This document shows, piece by piece, positions 42,947 through 51,472 of a stretch of 64,000 bases of DNA (positions are counted from its first letter, which is position 1; every line of letters starts with the position of its first letter). Under the pieces are notes generated by a model. That model saw nothing but the letters and a program-made list of their open reading frames with translations. It searched no databases and had not been told where the DNA came from. Made by a program: the position numbers and the translations under genes. The stretch lies in NCBI RefSeq assembly GCF_030518235.1, contig NZ_JAULSA010000001.1, positions 62,001 through 126,000 of the forward strand. The letters are read 5' to 3'. The stretch is from Saccharibacillus sp. CPCC 101409. Its GTDB lineage: Bacteria; Bacillota; Bacilli; Paenibacillales; Paenibacillaceae.

Positions 42947-43807
42947 ATGAAAAAGTATTTATTCATCGTCCTGGCCGCGCTGATCGTTATCTTGTCCGGC
43001 TGCGGACAAAGTTCGTCCACGCCGGCGGCGCCAAGCGATTCCGGCACGGCAAACAAGACCGACGGCGCGGACAGCGGCGATACCAAGGAACTGACCAAGC
43101 TCAAAGTCGCTTCGCTGCCGGCGCCGATGGACGCGATTCTGCTGCTCGTGAAGCCGCTGCTCGTCGAAGACGGCATCGATCTGGAGATCGTCGAGATGTC
43201 GGACAATATCCAGCCGAACGACGCGCTGGCGCACAAAGAAGTGGACGCGAACTTTTTCCAGCACGTGCCTTACGCCGAAGCGTACAACGAAGCGCACGAC
43301 AGCGACATAGTACCGGTGCAGCCCGTTTATAACGCTTTGTATGCCGGCTATTCGAAAAAGTACAAGTCGGTCGACGACCTGCCGGACGGCGCGATTGTCG
43401 CGATTCCGAACGACCCGCCGAATATTGCGCACTCGCTGCTGCTGCTCGAACAAAACGACCTGATCGAACTGAAAGAAGGCGTCGGCATCAAAGCGACTCT
43501 CCAGGACATCACGTCGAATCCGAAAAACCTGGACTTCAAAGAAGTCGATCTGCTGACGCTCAACCGTATGATGGACGACGCGGACATGGTTACGATGTAT
43601 CCGGCGTACGCCAAACCGCTCGGCCTGTCGGCCAAGAAAGACGCGCTGATCGTCGAGAAGGATATGCAGGCGTTCGCGATTACGCTCATGGCGCGCGAAG
43701 ACAACAAAGACGACCCGGCGATCCAGAAGCTGGCGGAACGCATGCGCGGTCCGGAAGTGGAGAAGTTCCTGGAAGAAGAATATACCGATACGTATCCGGC
43801 ATTTTGA
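42947..43807 (+). CDS. metQ: methionine-binding lipoprotein MetQ
   Basis: A 286-residue NlpA/MetQ-family lipoprotein, with lipobox ILSGC after a short signal. The mature protein has the family strands LKVASLPAPMDAILLLVKPLL, KEVDANFFQHVPY and IVAIPNDPPNIAHSLLLLE. It delivers methionine to MetNI. The Ser/Thr/Ala linker after the cysteine is usual. Start at 42947 after CGGGGGTT. A hairpin terminator follows. Confidence 0.93.
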   Translation: MKKYLFIVLAALIVILSGCGQSSSTPAAPSDSGTANKTDGADSGDTKELTKLKVASLPAPMDAILLLVKPLLVEDGIDLEIVEMSDNIQPNDALAHKEVDANFFQHVPYAEAYNEAHDSDIVPVQPVYNALYAGYSKKYKSVDDLPDGAIVAIPNDPPNIAHSLLLLEQNDLIELKEGVGIKATLQDITSNPKNLDFKEVDLLTLNRMMDDADMVTMYPAYAKPLGLSAKKDALIVEKDMQAFAITLMAREDNKDDPAIQKLAERMRGPEVEKFLEEEYTDTYPAF

Positions 43808-43851
43808 CGAACTCCGGCTTTATGCCGGCACGGCCGCCGCGTATCGCATGA

Positions 43852-43881
43852 CCGTTCGGCGGAAGCCGGGCGGTTTTTTTT
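43852..43881 (+). terminator. terminator of metNIQ
   Basis: CCGTTCGGC pairs with GCCGGGCGG (two weak positions), loop GGAA, then eight T. Confidence 0.75.
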
Positions 43882-43988
43882 CGCAAAAAAGCAACCAGGC
43901 ATTCATAAAAGCCGGCAGGTTACCGAAGTAAGGTGTGGAGCAATTTAATTTGCACAAATATAGGCGGAACGGAAAAGGAGAGCACCAG

Positions 43989-45692
43989 TTGAAGCTTACG
44001 ATTAAACAAAAACTGCTCGGCGGATTCGGCGCAATGATCGTAGTCATCGTCATCTTGAACACCATCACCAATTTGAGCACTTCCATGCTGAGAGACCGGT
44101 CGGATCTGCTGCGGGAGCAGAATATTCCGAACGTCGTTTCGCTTGAAAAAATGAACGATCGCCTGAAGACGACCGATCAGCTGGTGATGCGCAATATTCT
44201 GGATACGGACAACTCGAAAATGAGCGGCAGCCAAACCGAAATCGATCGGAACATGAACGAATTTACCGAAGCGCTGAGCGCTTATGCGGCTTCGCTGACT
44301 TCGGACGAAGAGAAACAGGAAGCCAAAGCGCTGAGCGCAAACTTTGCCGAGTATACAAGCTCCGTCGGACGGATTCTGGAGCTGTCGCAGGCCAATCGGG
44401 ACGAAGCGGCGGCCCGGGTGCAGACCCAGGCGGAAACGATTGTGACGCAGATGACCCAATCGCTCGGCCAACTGATCGACCGCAATATCGAGGTCATGAA
44501 CGGCGCGGCGCTGGAGCAGTCCGAAGCGACCCGCTCCATGTTGACCACTTCCATCGTGTCAGTGACGGTCGCTCTGGCGCTGGGCGTTCTGCTGGCTTTC
44601 CTGATCTCGGGCAGCATCACGCGCCCGCTGGGACGGATGACCCGGCAGGTGGGTTATATGGCGGACGGCGAGCTGGACAAGATCGACGAGCTGCCGACCG
44701 GACTCAAAGGCGAACTGGGACGACTGGCCGCCGTGCTGCGGCAGATGGGCGAGAACCAGCGCGAGATTCTGCTCGAAGTCGAGCGGACTTCCGGGGCGCT
44801 GGCGGCTTCGGCCGAAGAATTTAAATCGGTGGCGCAGGAGAGCGCGACCGGAGCGGAGCATTCGGCGACGTCCATGCAGCGCATGGCGGAAGCGAGCGAA
44901 GCCCAGCTGTCGAATTCGCGCCGGGGCGGCGATCTGATGCAGCGCATGCTCGACAAGATCGTGGTGATCCGCGACCGCGTCGGGGAAACGTCGGACACGG
45001 CCGGGGCGGCCGGCTCGCATTCCGACGAAGGCAGCCAGGTGGTTCAGGAAGCGGTCAGCCGGATGGAATCGGCATCCGCGGGCATGAGCGAAATGACGGA
45101 AGCTGTCGACGCTTTGAACCGCCGTTCGCAGGAGATCGGCGGCATCGTGCAGCTGATTACCAATATCGCCAAGCAGACCAATCTGCTGGCGCTCAACGCT
45201 TCGATCGAAGCGGCGCGGGCGGGCGAGCAGGGCCGCGGCTTCGCGGTCGTCGCCAGCGAGGTCGGCAAGCTGGCCGAGCAGTCGTCGGCTTCGGCGGCGC
45301 AGATCATCGAGATGATCGATCTGGTGCGCCGGGACGCGGAGCGGCTGAGCGATGTGATCGGCCAGGCGTCGGAGCAGGTAGCGGCGGGCCGCGATTCGGT
45401 CGATGCGACCGGCGGTCTGTTCGGCCGGATTCGCGAGACGGTCGGCCGGGTCGGCATGCAGAGCGATCAGGCGGTGCAGGCTTCCGGCGAGATGGTGCAG
45501 GTAGTCGAGACGGTGGCTTCGGCCATTATGGAAGGCGGCTCGCAGATGGAGCGGACGGCCGAAGAGATCCAGAACGTCTCGGCGGTGTCCGAACAGCAGG
45601 CCGCCGCGATGCAGCAGATGTCCGCAAGCGCCGTGTCGCTGTCGGAAATGGCCGGCGAGCTGGAGCGCATGGTCGGCCGGTTCAAGCTGTAA
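43989..45692 (+). CDS. methyl-accepting chemotaxis protein
   Basis: A 567-residue chemoreceptor starting at TTG 43989, 10 bases after AAAAGGAGAG. One span near residues 12-32 and a second at about 183-206 bracket an extracytoplasmic helical sensor domain of four-helix-bundle (4HB_MCP) type. A HAMP segment follows ([20 protein letters not shown]), then the long coiled-coil signalling domain with the conserved hairpin [20 protein letters not shown] and [15 protein letters not shown]. It feeds CheA/CheW. Position behind metQ may be chance, since a terminator lies between. Confidence 0.94.
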   Translation: MKLTIKQKLLGGFGAMIVVIVILNTITNLSTSMLRDRSDLLREQNIPNVVSLEKMNDRLKTTDQLVMRNILDTDNSKMSGSQTEIDRNMNEFTEALSAYAASLTSDEEKQEAKALSANFAEYTSSVGRILELSQANRDEAAARVQTQAETIVTQMTQSLGQLIDRNIEVMNGAALEQSEATRSMLTTSIVSVTVALALGVLLAFLISGSITRPLGRMTRQVGYMADGELDKIDELPTGLKGELGRLAAVLRQMGENQREILLEVERTSGALAASAEEFKSVAQESATGAEHSATSMQRMAEASEAQLSNSRRGGDLMQRMLDKIVVIRDRVGETSDTAGAAGSHSDEGSQVVQEAVSRMESASAGMSEMTEAVDALNRRSQEIGGIVQLITNIAKQTNLLALNASIEAARAGEQGRGFAVVASEVGKLAEQSSASAAQIIEMIDLVRRDAERLSDVIGQASEQVAAGRDSVDATGGLFGRIRETVGRVGMQSDQAVQASGEMVQVVETVASAIMEGGSQMERTAEEIQNVSAVSEQQAAAMQQMSASAVSLSEMAGELERMVGRFKL

Positions 45693-45730
45693 GTTGTTTT
45701 TGCCGCGTCCTCGATACGAAGTTGGACAGG

Positions 45731-45761
45731 GACCCCATTCCTAAAGGTTTGGGGTCTTTTT
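45731..45761 (+). terminator. terminator of chemoreceptor gene
   Basis: GACCCCA/TGGGGTC stem with 12-base loop, followed by TTTTT. Confidence 0.8.
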
Positions 45762-45845
45762 GCCGATAAAAGTCAAGATAGCCTGCAAGCAAGGCAGCGA
45801 GCGGACGATGCGAGAAACGCAGGCGGACAAAAAGGGAGTGGAAGC

Positions 45846-47474
45846 ATGTTGGGGGACGGTAAAAAGAGATGGAAAAAAACGCTGGCGTTCGCGCTGGCGG
45901 CTTCGCTGCTGCTCGGGGGAGCGGCGGCGGTCGGACCGGAACAGGCGGAAGCGTACAGCGTCTGGAATGTGTACAGCGACGCGATGAAGCTGGAGAAGCA
46001 GGGGAACTACGCCCAGGCGATCGCCAAGTACGAACAGGCCGGGCGCGAACTTGCGGCCGGACGCGAATACGGCAACGCGGGCCGCATGTACCGCAACGCG
46101 GGCGAAGTGTACGTCAAGCTGTACCAGTACGACAAAGCGGTATCCAGCTGGGATCTGGAGTCTTCCTATTACGCCAAAGCCGGCCTGACCCAGGACAGCC
46201 TGGCGGTCAAGAAGAAAGCGGACGCGCTGCGCAGTTCCGTGCAGCTGTATTACGAGAACGGTCTGTCGGCCGCCGCGCTCAAGAACCGGGGACGCGGCCT
46301 GGCGCCGCTCGAACCGGCGAACGGCGCGCTGATCGGCGCTTACGCGGAGCAGGACAAGCAGGTGCACAGCAGCGCGGGCGGCAAATTCTATACGGACAAC
46401 TTTCCCAAGCTGACCGGTAAAAAGCACGCGGGCTACCTGGTCTATTTCTCGTACGGCCAGCCGCTGTCTTCGGTCCGCACCCATATCGAGAAAGCGAAAA
46501 AGAACGGAACGGCGCTCGAACTCGGCGTGCAGCCGCTGTCGGGTCTGGGACAGGTCAAAGACGACGCTTATCTGCACCGGCTCGCCAAAGACGCGGCCGC
46601 TTCCGGCGTGCCGATCTTTCTGCGCTTCGCCAACGAGATGAACGGCAACTGGACGCCCTGGACGACCACGCCGAAAAATTATATCGAGAAATTCCGCCTG
46701 GTCGCCGACGTCTTCCACAAAGAAGCGCCGGACAACGTCGCGATGGTGTGGGCGCCTGGCGCGAATCCGGTCGATTCGATCCCGTCTTATTATCCGGGCG
46801 ACAAATACGTCGATTGGGTGGGCGTCAGCCTGTATTCCATCTACAATCCGACCGGCGATCCGCTGGGCCAGGGCATGGACCGGACCAGCCATATCGAGAA
46901 GCTGGACGCAATCTACAAGCTGTACGCGGACCGCAAGCCGATCATGATCGCCGAAGGCGGCGTCTCGTATATGTATCCGGAGAAAAAGCGCGACGTGACC
47001 GAATGGTCCGTCTACCAGACGCAGCAGCTTTACGCGACGCTGCCGATGAAGTATCCCAAGGTCAAAGGAATCTTCTGGTTCGACGTCGATTCACAGGGAA
47101 CCGGCGACCGGGTCAAATATTACGGCTTGTCCGGCAACGCCAAACTGCTGGCGGCTTACAAGAAGCTGGTGTCGAGTCCGTATTACCTGAGCACGGTGGG
47201 CGACGGCACCACGCTGGTCTACAGCCCGATCGCGCAGACGGTCCCGGCCAAGAGACTCAAAGTCTCCGGCTACGTCAAAACATGGTCGCCGACGCTCGGC
47301 AAAGTGGTCTACGAAATCGGCGGCAAACAGGCCGGCGTCTCGACCGCTCCTCCCTGGACGGCCGAGATCGACTTTGCCAAATACAAAGGCAAAACGATCA
47401 CGATCAACGTCCGGGCGTACGATAAGCAGGGGAAGCTGGTGAATACGCAGGCGGTGAAGACGAAGGTGCAGTGA
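45846..47474 (+). CDS. secreted GH26-type glycosidase with TPR-like N-terminus
   Basis: A 542-residue secreted enzyme. The signal peptide ends near AEAYS. Residues about 40-135 form TPR-like helical repeats (QAIAKYEQAGRELAAGREYG, GNAGRMYRNAGEVYVKLY), unusual in front of a glycosidase. The catalytic barrel (about 155-420) has the GH26 acid/base motif RFANEMNGNW (E264) and a nucleophile in MIAEGG (E370), 106 residues later. The C-terminal 110 residues are a beta-sandwich, probably substrate- or wall-binding. GH26 members are mostly beta-mannanases. Standing alone, its polymer target is open. Confidence 0.87.
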   Translation: MLGDGKKRWKKTLAFALAASLLLGGAAAVGPEQAEAYSVWNVYSDAMKLEKQGNYAQAIAKYEQAGRELAAGREYGNAGRMYRNAGEVYVKLYQYDKAVSSWDLESSYYAKAGLTQDSLAVKKKADALRSSVQLYYENGLSAAALKNRGRGLAPLEPANGALIGAYAEQDKQVHSSAGGKFYTDNFPKLTGKKHAGYLVYFSYGQPLSSVRTHIEKAKKNGTALELGVQPLSGLGQVKDDAYLHRLAKDAAASGVPIFLRFANEMNGNWTPWTTTPKNYIEKFRLVADVFHKEAPDNVAMVWAPGANPVDSIPSYYPGDKYVDWVGVSLYSIYNPTGDPLGQGMDRTSHIEKLDAIYKLYADRKPIMIAEGGVSYMYPEKKRDVTEWSVYQTQQLYATLPMKYPKVKGIFWFDVDSQGTGDRVKYYGLSGNAKLLAAYKKLVSSPYYLSTVGDGTTLVYSPIAQTVPAKRLKVSGYVKTWSPTLGKVVYEIGGKQAGVSTAPPWTAEIDFAKYKGKTITINVRAYDKQGKLVNTQAVKTKVQ

Positions 47475-47482
47475 GCAGATCG

Positions 47483-47518
47483 AAAAGGCGCGCTTCCCAA
47501 AGGAAGTGCGCCTTTTTC
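47483..47518 (+). terminator. terminator of GH26 gene, convergent with AbiE remnant
   Basis: AAAAGGCGCGCTTCC pairs with GGAAGTGCGCCTTTTT (one mismatch), loop CAAA. Confidence 0.9.
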
Positions 47519-47545
47519 CGTAAACCTACGCAAATAAATTTCTAT

Positions 47546-48318
47546 TCAAAAACGCAGCTGCTCAAAAATCGGCTTCAAATAATCTGCGATCGAATCATAA
47601 GTCAAAGGAGATCGAAGCAGCTGTGCAGTAAGGACTTCGTAATCGTTTTGATAAAAATTCGAGTTTAACAATTCAAGCAGTTTCTCTGTAAAAGGATATT
47701 CAGGTGCGCAGGAAGGGTTGTGTATAAGATCGGCGGAAAGATCGGATTTCAACGATTGATACAGGGTGCGGAGTTCATTTTGATTGTGTTCGACCCGAGG
47801 CCAGAGGTGATATAAATCGTATAAGTGTCTGGAATTTCCAAGCGAATTTTTAAGTTCAAAACGATCGCATAAAGCGAAACATTTGTCGATAAACGTCCGG
47901 CTCAAACAGGGTAGGGCACAAAGTGACAATAAGTTTCAATCAACAAATGATTTTTCAAATGACTATCGGTATATACATTCGGATAGTTCACTTCGTAACG
48001 GTTAAACTTGCGGCGTGACTGAACATCCTCAAGATTACCGATCGCAAGCCCTGCTTCTTCGACGGATGTCAAAATCTTTCTTTTTAATGTTCGGCGCTGA
48101 GCATCTGAAGGAGGAGAAAGATTCTCTTGAAAAAAAGAAAGATCGATATCTTCCGAAAAACGATCGATTAATTTATAGGCTTTGGATAGAGAAGTTCCAC
48201 CTTTGAAAATAATTTCGGGTATATGTTCACCGATAGTTTTGAGTACGACCGAGACATAATAATCTTTTTCAATAATAGCTTCGGCTATCCGAAAATATTC
48301 GCTTGCAAGAATCAACAA
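47546..48318 (-). pseudogene. broken AbiEii-type nucleotidyltransferase toxin
   Basis: Two reading frames of one ancestral gene. The N-terminal part (48318-47902) has the AbiEii signature IIFKGGTSLSKAYKLI and SEDIDLSFF, and stops at ETYCHFVPYPV. The C-terminal part (to 47546) lies in another frame and resumes at PCLSRTFIDKCFALC. Some middle residues usual in the family appear to be missing, so a small deletion caused a frameshift near 47905-47930. Composition is AT-rich unlike the flanks. The intact antitoxin is immediately upstream on the same strand. Whether the N-terminal fragment has activity is unknown; a sequencing error is the alternative. Confidence 0.8.
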
Positions 48319-48334
48319 TTATTGAAAAGTTTCT

Positions 48335-48976
48335 TTATCCTCGTATAAGTACATGATCCAATTCCAACTCCATCAGACGTTTGGCTGTTTTGTTCGGATA
48401 GTTTAATACGATTGTTCGGATTATCTCCGAGGAAAGTTGTAAATCATCCAAATAAGAAAAAGCTTTTCGTTTCAGCGTTTGAGTATCCACCTCGGCATAA
48501 ATTTCGGTTTCGGATAGCAGATCAAGAATCTGAAGAAGTTTTACATTTTGCGCAGTTACAGGCACACGTGGAGATTTCAAAGTTAGCCGATAACTTTTTA
48601 GTTGGATCGTTCTTCGTTTACTGGCAGTTTTTTCTGTTACAATTTCAAGATGTTGGGGAACTTGAGTCGTAATCCCTAACTGATTAGCAAAAGCAAGCCC
48701 GGACAAATATCCGTAAACCCGGTCGCCCGAACGAATATATTTTCTTTCGACGACCAGGCGCTCGCTTAGTTTGCTATTTTGTTTAAGCACTGAATTCCAT
48801 TTAGTGAAAAAATAGACGCCGTTACTAAACCGTTGGAGTTCTTCATTTTGCACCATTCGATTCAGGTTTCGACGCAGACTTTCTGCCGAGAGGTTGACAT
48901 CCATATGTTTGAGTTCGTTAGCAATAATTGGTTCGTTATAGCCGTAATTTTCGAACAAAATTTCTTTGAGCGACAT
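48335..48976 (-). CDS. AbiEi-type (DUF6088) antitoxin, abortive infection type IV TA
   Basis: A 213-residue protein with GAAAGGAGAGA 5-6 bases before the ATG at 48976. The N-terminal winged helix (LSAESLRRNLNRMVQNEELQR, then FSNGVYFF) is followed by the helical antitoxin domain (RVYGYLSGLAFANQLG, TEKTASKRRTIQL). It is the partner and repressor gene of the AbiEii toxin that follows 16 bases downstream. In a working system it is a type IV antitoxin and phage-defence element. Since the toxin is broken, the antitoxin remains as a solo copy. AT-rich composition indicates acquisition. Confidence 0.85.
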   Translation of the reverse strand: MSLKEILFENYGYNEPIIANELKHMDVNLSAESLRRNLNRMVQNEELQRFSNGVYFFTKWNSVLKQNSKLSERLVVERKYIRSGDRVYGYLSGLAFANQLGITTQVPQHLEIVTEKTASKRRTIQLKSYRLTLKSPRVPVTAQNVKLLQILDLLSETEIYAEVDTQTLKRKAFSYLDDLQLSSEIIRTIVLNYPNKTAKRLMELELDHVLIRG

Positions 48977-49263
48977 GGAATCTCTCCTTTCACTTATTGA
49001 AATTATACCCTATTTTTAAATTAAAAGTTCAAAAACGAGACAAAATGATGTTCAATGACTTTTTGCATCTGAATATTATTGTAGAAGTTTTATCGTGTTA
49101 ATAGGGCTGTTTCTATACGCGGCCTTATAAACTCCGCATTCCGCTTCATTCTCGTTTTCGGCACTTTTTTTAGTCTTCAAATCGAGAATGAATTGGATTT
49201 TCGCGGGACAAACTGCTGGACTGAAAACTTAATCATTTTATATTTACGAAAGAAGGTTGAATC
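48977..49263. other. AT-rich intergenic region, nothing recognised
   Basis: 287 bases of low GC content with no gene, hairpin or promoter that I can support apart from the antitoxin ribosome site at the left end. Confidence 0.5.
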
Positions 49264-49524
49264 ATGCCCGGCTTTTTTTATATCATACTTCCGATTCTTT
49301 GGTTATGTATTTGTCTTCAATTTATCCTTCGCAAATTCTATGTTGATGACTTATCGAATATCGGAATGAGCTTGTCGGGAATCTTGACGCTGTATGGATT
49401 CTCACATGAAACATCGATCTATCCTTCACTTTTATATTTTGTATACTTGAGTGCTACTATCGCATTTTTAATAGTTTCGATTATTAGCTTTGTATCAGCT
49501 AAATTTAAATTGAAAAGAGATTGA
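49264..49524 (+). CDS. small membrane protein, function unknown
   Basis: An 86-residue protein with GAAGGTTG 8 bases before the ATG. Three hydrophobic spans: about 3-22, 34-52 and 55-78, and a Lys-rich C-terminus. Low GC and the surrounding AbiE remnant suggest it arrived with the same DNA. No family recognised; may be a spurious open frame in AT-rich sequence, but the ribosome site and membrane pattern favour a real gene. Confidence 0.5.
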   Translation: MPGFFYIILPILWLCICLQFILRKFYVDDLSNIGMSLSGILTLYGFSHETSIYPSLLYFVYLSATIAFLIVSIISFVSAKFKLKRD

Positions 49525-49582
49525 AACGGTTAGACTTTGTTGGGGACTCAGGATTTTCTTCGATTTCTCTATTTATTAAGCG

Positions 49583-49607
49583 CAGCGCAGCTTGTAAGCT
49601 GTGCTTT
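49583..49607. repeat. left copy of AGCTT-TAAGCT hairpin
   Basis: GCGCAGCTTGTAAGCTGTGC followed by TTT. It is nearly the same sequence as the perfect palindrome at 49900-49923, so the two copies bracket the dyad array. Confidence 0.65.
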
Positions 49608-49644
49608 CAAAGTGCCGAGAAAGCCGGGTAGGGTGTCAAACCAA

Positions 49645-49831
49645 AAATAGCGGCACAGGTACACTTATTTCGGACGAAACGCTTCGGCTGCTTCAAATAG
49701 CTTCACTCATACAATTATTTTAGAGAAAAAGACCGAATAGGAGCGTAAAAGTTCGAAATAGTTGTACTAGCGCAGCTATTTGCTCGGAAATGCAAAATTT
49801 ACCCGAAATAAAGGCCTATATGATGCTATTT
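49645..49831. repeat. array of four 26-bp dyads at 50-61-50 bp spacing
   Basis: Each unit is AAATAR-N14-YTATTT: 49645-49670, 49695-49720, 49756-49781 and 49806-49831. Unit length is exactly 26 in all four, and the start-to-start distances are 50, 61 and 50. The intervening sequences differ. This is not a CRISPR array because the units are degenerate inside. Confidence 0.7.
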
Positions 49832-49899
49832 TGAATTCTTGTTGACTCTTGCTTCGGTTTCCGTTTATTTTAACGCATCGTCGTGTCTCGACAATCTGG

Positions 49900-49927
49900 A
49901 AGCACAGCTTATAAGCTGTGCTTTTTT
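49900..49927 (+). terminator. perfect 24-bp palindrome with T run
   Basis: AAGCACAGCTTA and TAAGCTGTGCTT abut without a loop, followed by TTTT. It could stop transcription from the left or mark the end of the repeat array. Confidence 0.65.
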
Positions 49928-49953
49928 GTCATGCTAAATTCCGAGAATCTTGG

Positions 49954-50190
49954 GGCGTGTTTGAGAACTCCGAAGGAAGCAGATTTTGCCGAATTTTCGT
50001 TCTCCACAAGGAACTTTTTCGCAGTCGTGCCGGGGCACGTCAAGAGAAAGTGACGCCGTCGGCGAATGAAGCGTGTACGCTTCTGGTACGGTTCATTCGT
50101 TGAATGAAGCGTACACGCTTTAGGTACGGTTCGGTTCATTGGAGGGCGAAAAGGCGGTAAAAGATGCACGTCGTTGAGTTTTCAAACACG
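49954..50190. repeat. 237-bp imperfect inverted element with two 38-bp units
   Basis: Ends CGTGTTTGAGAACTC (49956-49970) and GAGTTTTCAAACACG (50176-50190) pair at 14 of 15 positions, and inner segments (TTTTGCCG, TTTTCG, CTCCA) pair at matching depth. The centre holds two direct copies starting GAATGAAGCGT at 50064 and 50102, 38 bases apart; their cores AAGCGTGTACGCTT and AAGCGTACACGCTT are also each other's reverse complement. Confidence 0.7.
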
Positions 50191-50192
50191 AC

Positions 50193-50750
50193 CTAATTAG
50201 GCGATGCAAAAGACCGGTTTATCTTATACGACAGCAGATGCCGCGCATAAGCTTCCGCGCTGCGCGCGATCTCGTCGTCGCTCATGCGCGAGCCGGCTCC
50301 GTACAGTACGAACGGGGCTTCCCAGCCGGCTTCGAGGTAGCGGGCGGTCGTGGCGAGCGGGCTCAGCAGCGTGTGGATATCGAGACGGTACCGGCCTTCG
50401 CGCCGATAATCGTCTTCTTGGCTGCCCCCGGAAACAGCGGCGCCGATCGTTTTGCTCGCAAACAGGTCGATGCCTTTGCCGTATGCCCAGTCTTCCAGCA
50501 GTACTTCGTCCAGCCACTGCTTGAGCAGCGGCGGGGAGCTGAACCAGTACAGCGGGAACTGGAGCACGATTCGATCGTGATTCTCCGCCAGCCGCTGTTC
50601 GCGCGCAATATCGATGACGCCGTCCGGGTATTTTTCGTACAGCGAACTGATCGTAATTTCTTCGGGATAGCGCCGAAGTTCTTCCAGCCACCTGCGGTGG
50701 ATGCGCGATTCGTGCAGCGCCGGGTGAACGGCGATGACCAGCGTTTTCAT
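50193..50750 (-). CDS. NAD(P)H dehydrogenase (quinone)-type flavodoxin-fold protein
   Basis: A 185-residue FMN protein starting at 50750 with GAGGAGGGATTGTCCC upstream. The KefF/MdaB/YwrO family pattern is clear: KTLVIAVHPALHESRIHRRW at the N-terminus, then DRIVLQFPLYWFSSPPLLKQWLD (FMN and active-site loop), and TIGAAVSGG. It reduces quinones or other electrophiles in two-electron steps. The HxlR regulator gene 110 bases upstream on the same strand is the usual redox/aldehyde-sensing partner, so control by that protein is likely. Confidence 0.9.
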   Translation of the reverse strand: MKTLVIAVHPALHESRIHRRWLEELRRYPEEITISSLYEKYPDGVIDIAREQRLAENHDRIVLQFPLYWFSSPPLLKQWLDEVLLEDWAYGKGIDLFASKTIGAAVSGGSQEDDYRREGRYRLDIHTLLSPLATTARYLEAGWEAPFVLYGAGSRMSDDEIARSAEAYARHLLSYKINRSFASPN

Positions 50751-50794
50751 GGGACAATCCCTCCTCGTTTGAATTCCGGTGCGGAATACGGCTC

Positions 50795-50823
50795 ATTGTA
50801 GGAGAGTCGAAGAACGTTGTGAA
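50795..50823 (-). promoter_or_regulatory. promoter of quinone reductase gene with candidate HxlR site
   Basis: On the minus strand TTCACA (50823-50818), 17-bp spacer and TACAAT (50800-50795). The region just upstream of and overlapping the -35 has AAGTGCGTACTT (50832-50821), with AAGT/ACTT arms, a possible HxlR operator. Confidence 0.6.
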
Positions 50824-50860
50824 GTACGCACTTTTAGGTAACTGCACGCGGCCCGAACGG

Positions 50861-51298
50861 TTAGCGCGCGGAATTCTCCGCCGAATCTGCTGTTTGCGCC
50901 GAACGTTCGACGGCCGGATCTTCCCTGTGCTCGTCGTCGGCAAAATCGTCTTCCAGCATCAAAGACCTGTCGCCGTACACCCGGTCCAGATGCGCTTCGC
51001 CCCAGTGGCAGAAAAAGTCGAGCACGTCGATCAGGCCGCTTCCGTATTCGCTCAGCGCGTATTCCACTCTCGGCGGCACTTCTTCGTAATCGCGCCGAAT
51101 CAGCAGCCCGTCCCGTTCGAGCTCCCGCAGCTGCTGGGTCAGCATTTTGGGACTGACGTTCGGGATCAGCCGCTTCAGCTCGTTGTAACGTTTGACGCCT
51201 TCGACCAGATGGTACAGGATCAGGCTTTTCCATTTGCCGCCGATTACGTCGAGCGTGACTTCGACGCCGATCCGGTACTTTTTTGACGGCTGCTGCAT
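50861..51298 (-). CDS. HxlR family transcriptional regulator
   Basis: A 145-residue winged-helix protein. The HxlR signature is LDVIGGKWKSLILYHLVEG, followed by RYNELKRLIPNVSPKMLTQQLRELERDGLLIRRDYEEVPPRVEY. YodB-type members sense quinones or aldehydes through a cysteine near the N-terminus; I see no cysteine in the first 30 residues here, the only one lying near residue 110 in FFCHWG. The gene is upstream of the quinone reductase, and its C-terminal 25 residues are acidic. It probably represses itself and the reductase. Confidence 0.92.
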   Translation of the reverse strand: MQQPSKKYRIGVEVTLDVIGGKWKSLILYHLVEGVKRYNELKRLIPNVSPKMLTQQLRELERDGLLIRRDYEEVPPRVEYALSEYGSGLIDVLDFFCHWGEAHLDRVYGDRSLMLEDDFADDEHREDPAVERSAQTADSAENSAR

Positions 51299-51403
51299 AT
51301 GGGTTCACTCCTTTATTCGGCGTTCTGCGCGGTTTCGCCGGCGGTTTCTTTGCTAACAGCATAACAGACTGCGCCGCTTCGCCGCGATCTTCGGCCGCGC
51401 GCG

Positions 51404-51445
51404 AACAGCCCCGATTCCCGCAAAACGCGGAAACGGGGCTGTTTT
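51404..51445 (-). terminator. bidirectional-looking terminator between HxlR and stalk-domain genes
   Basis: AACAGCCCCGATTCCCG pairs with GCGGAAACGGGGCTGTT (two mismatches); T run on both strands. It terminates the stalk-domain gene read from the right. Confidence 0.8.
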
Positions 51446-51472
51446 TCGGTGCTCGACCGGCGGCGCAGTCTT

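Larger units (their letters stand above)
49525..50192. other. 668-bp non-coding region built of repeats
   Basis: It consists of a hairpin at 49583-49607, a dyad array at 49645-49831, a second copy of the hairpin with T run at 49900-49927, and a large inverted element at 49954-50190. The only open frame (about 49909-50169 minus) crosses these repeats and looks accidental. Confidence 0.7.

Noticed and set aside
49645-49831. CRISPR-like array
   Set aside because: The 26-bp units share only their ends; spacers of 24 and 35 bases are irregular and there are no cas genes.
49909-50169. Minus-strand open frame of 86 codons in the repeat region
   Set aside because: Crosses the palindrome and repeated units; the product has no family features and no ribosome site.
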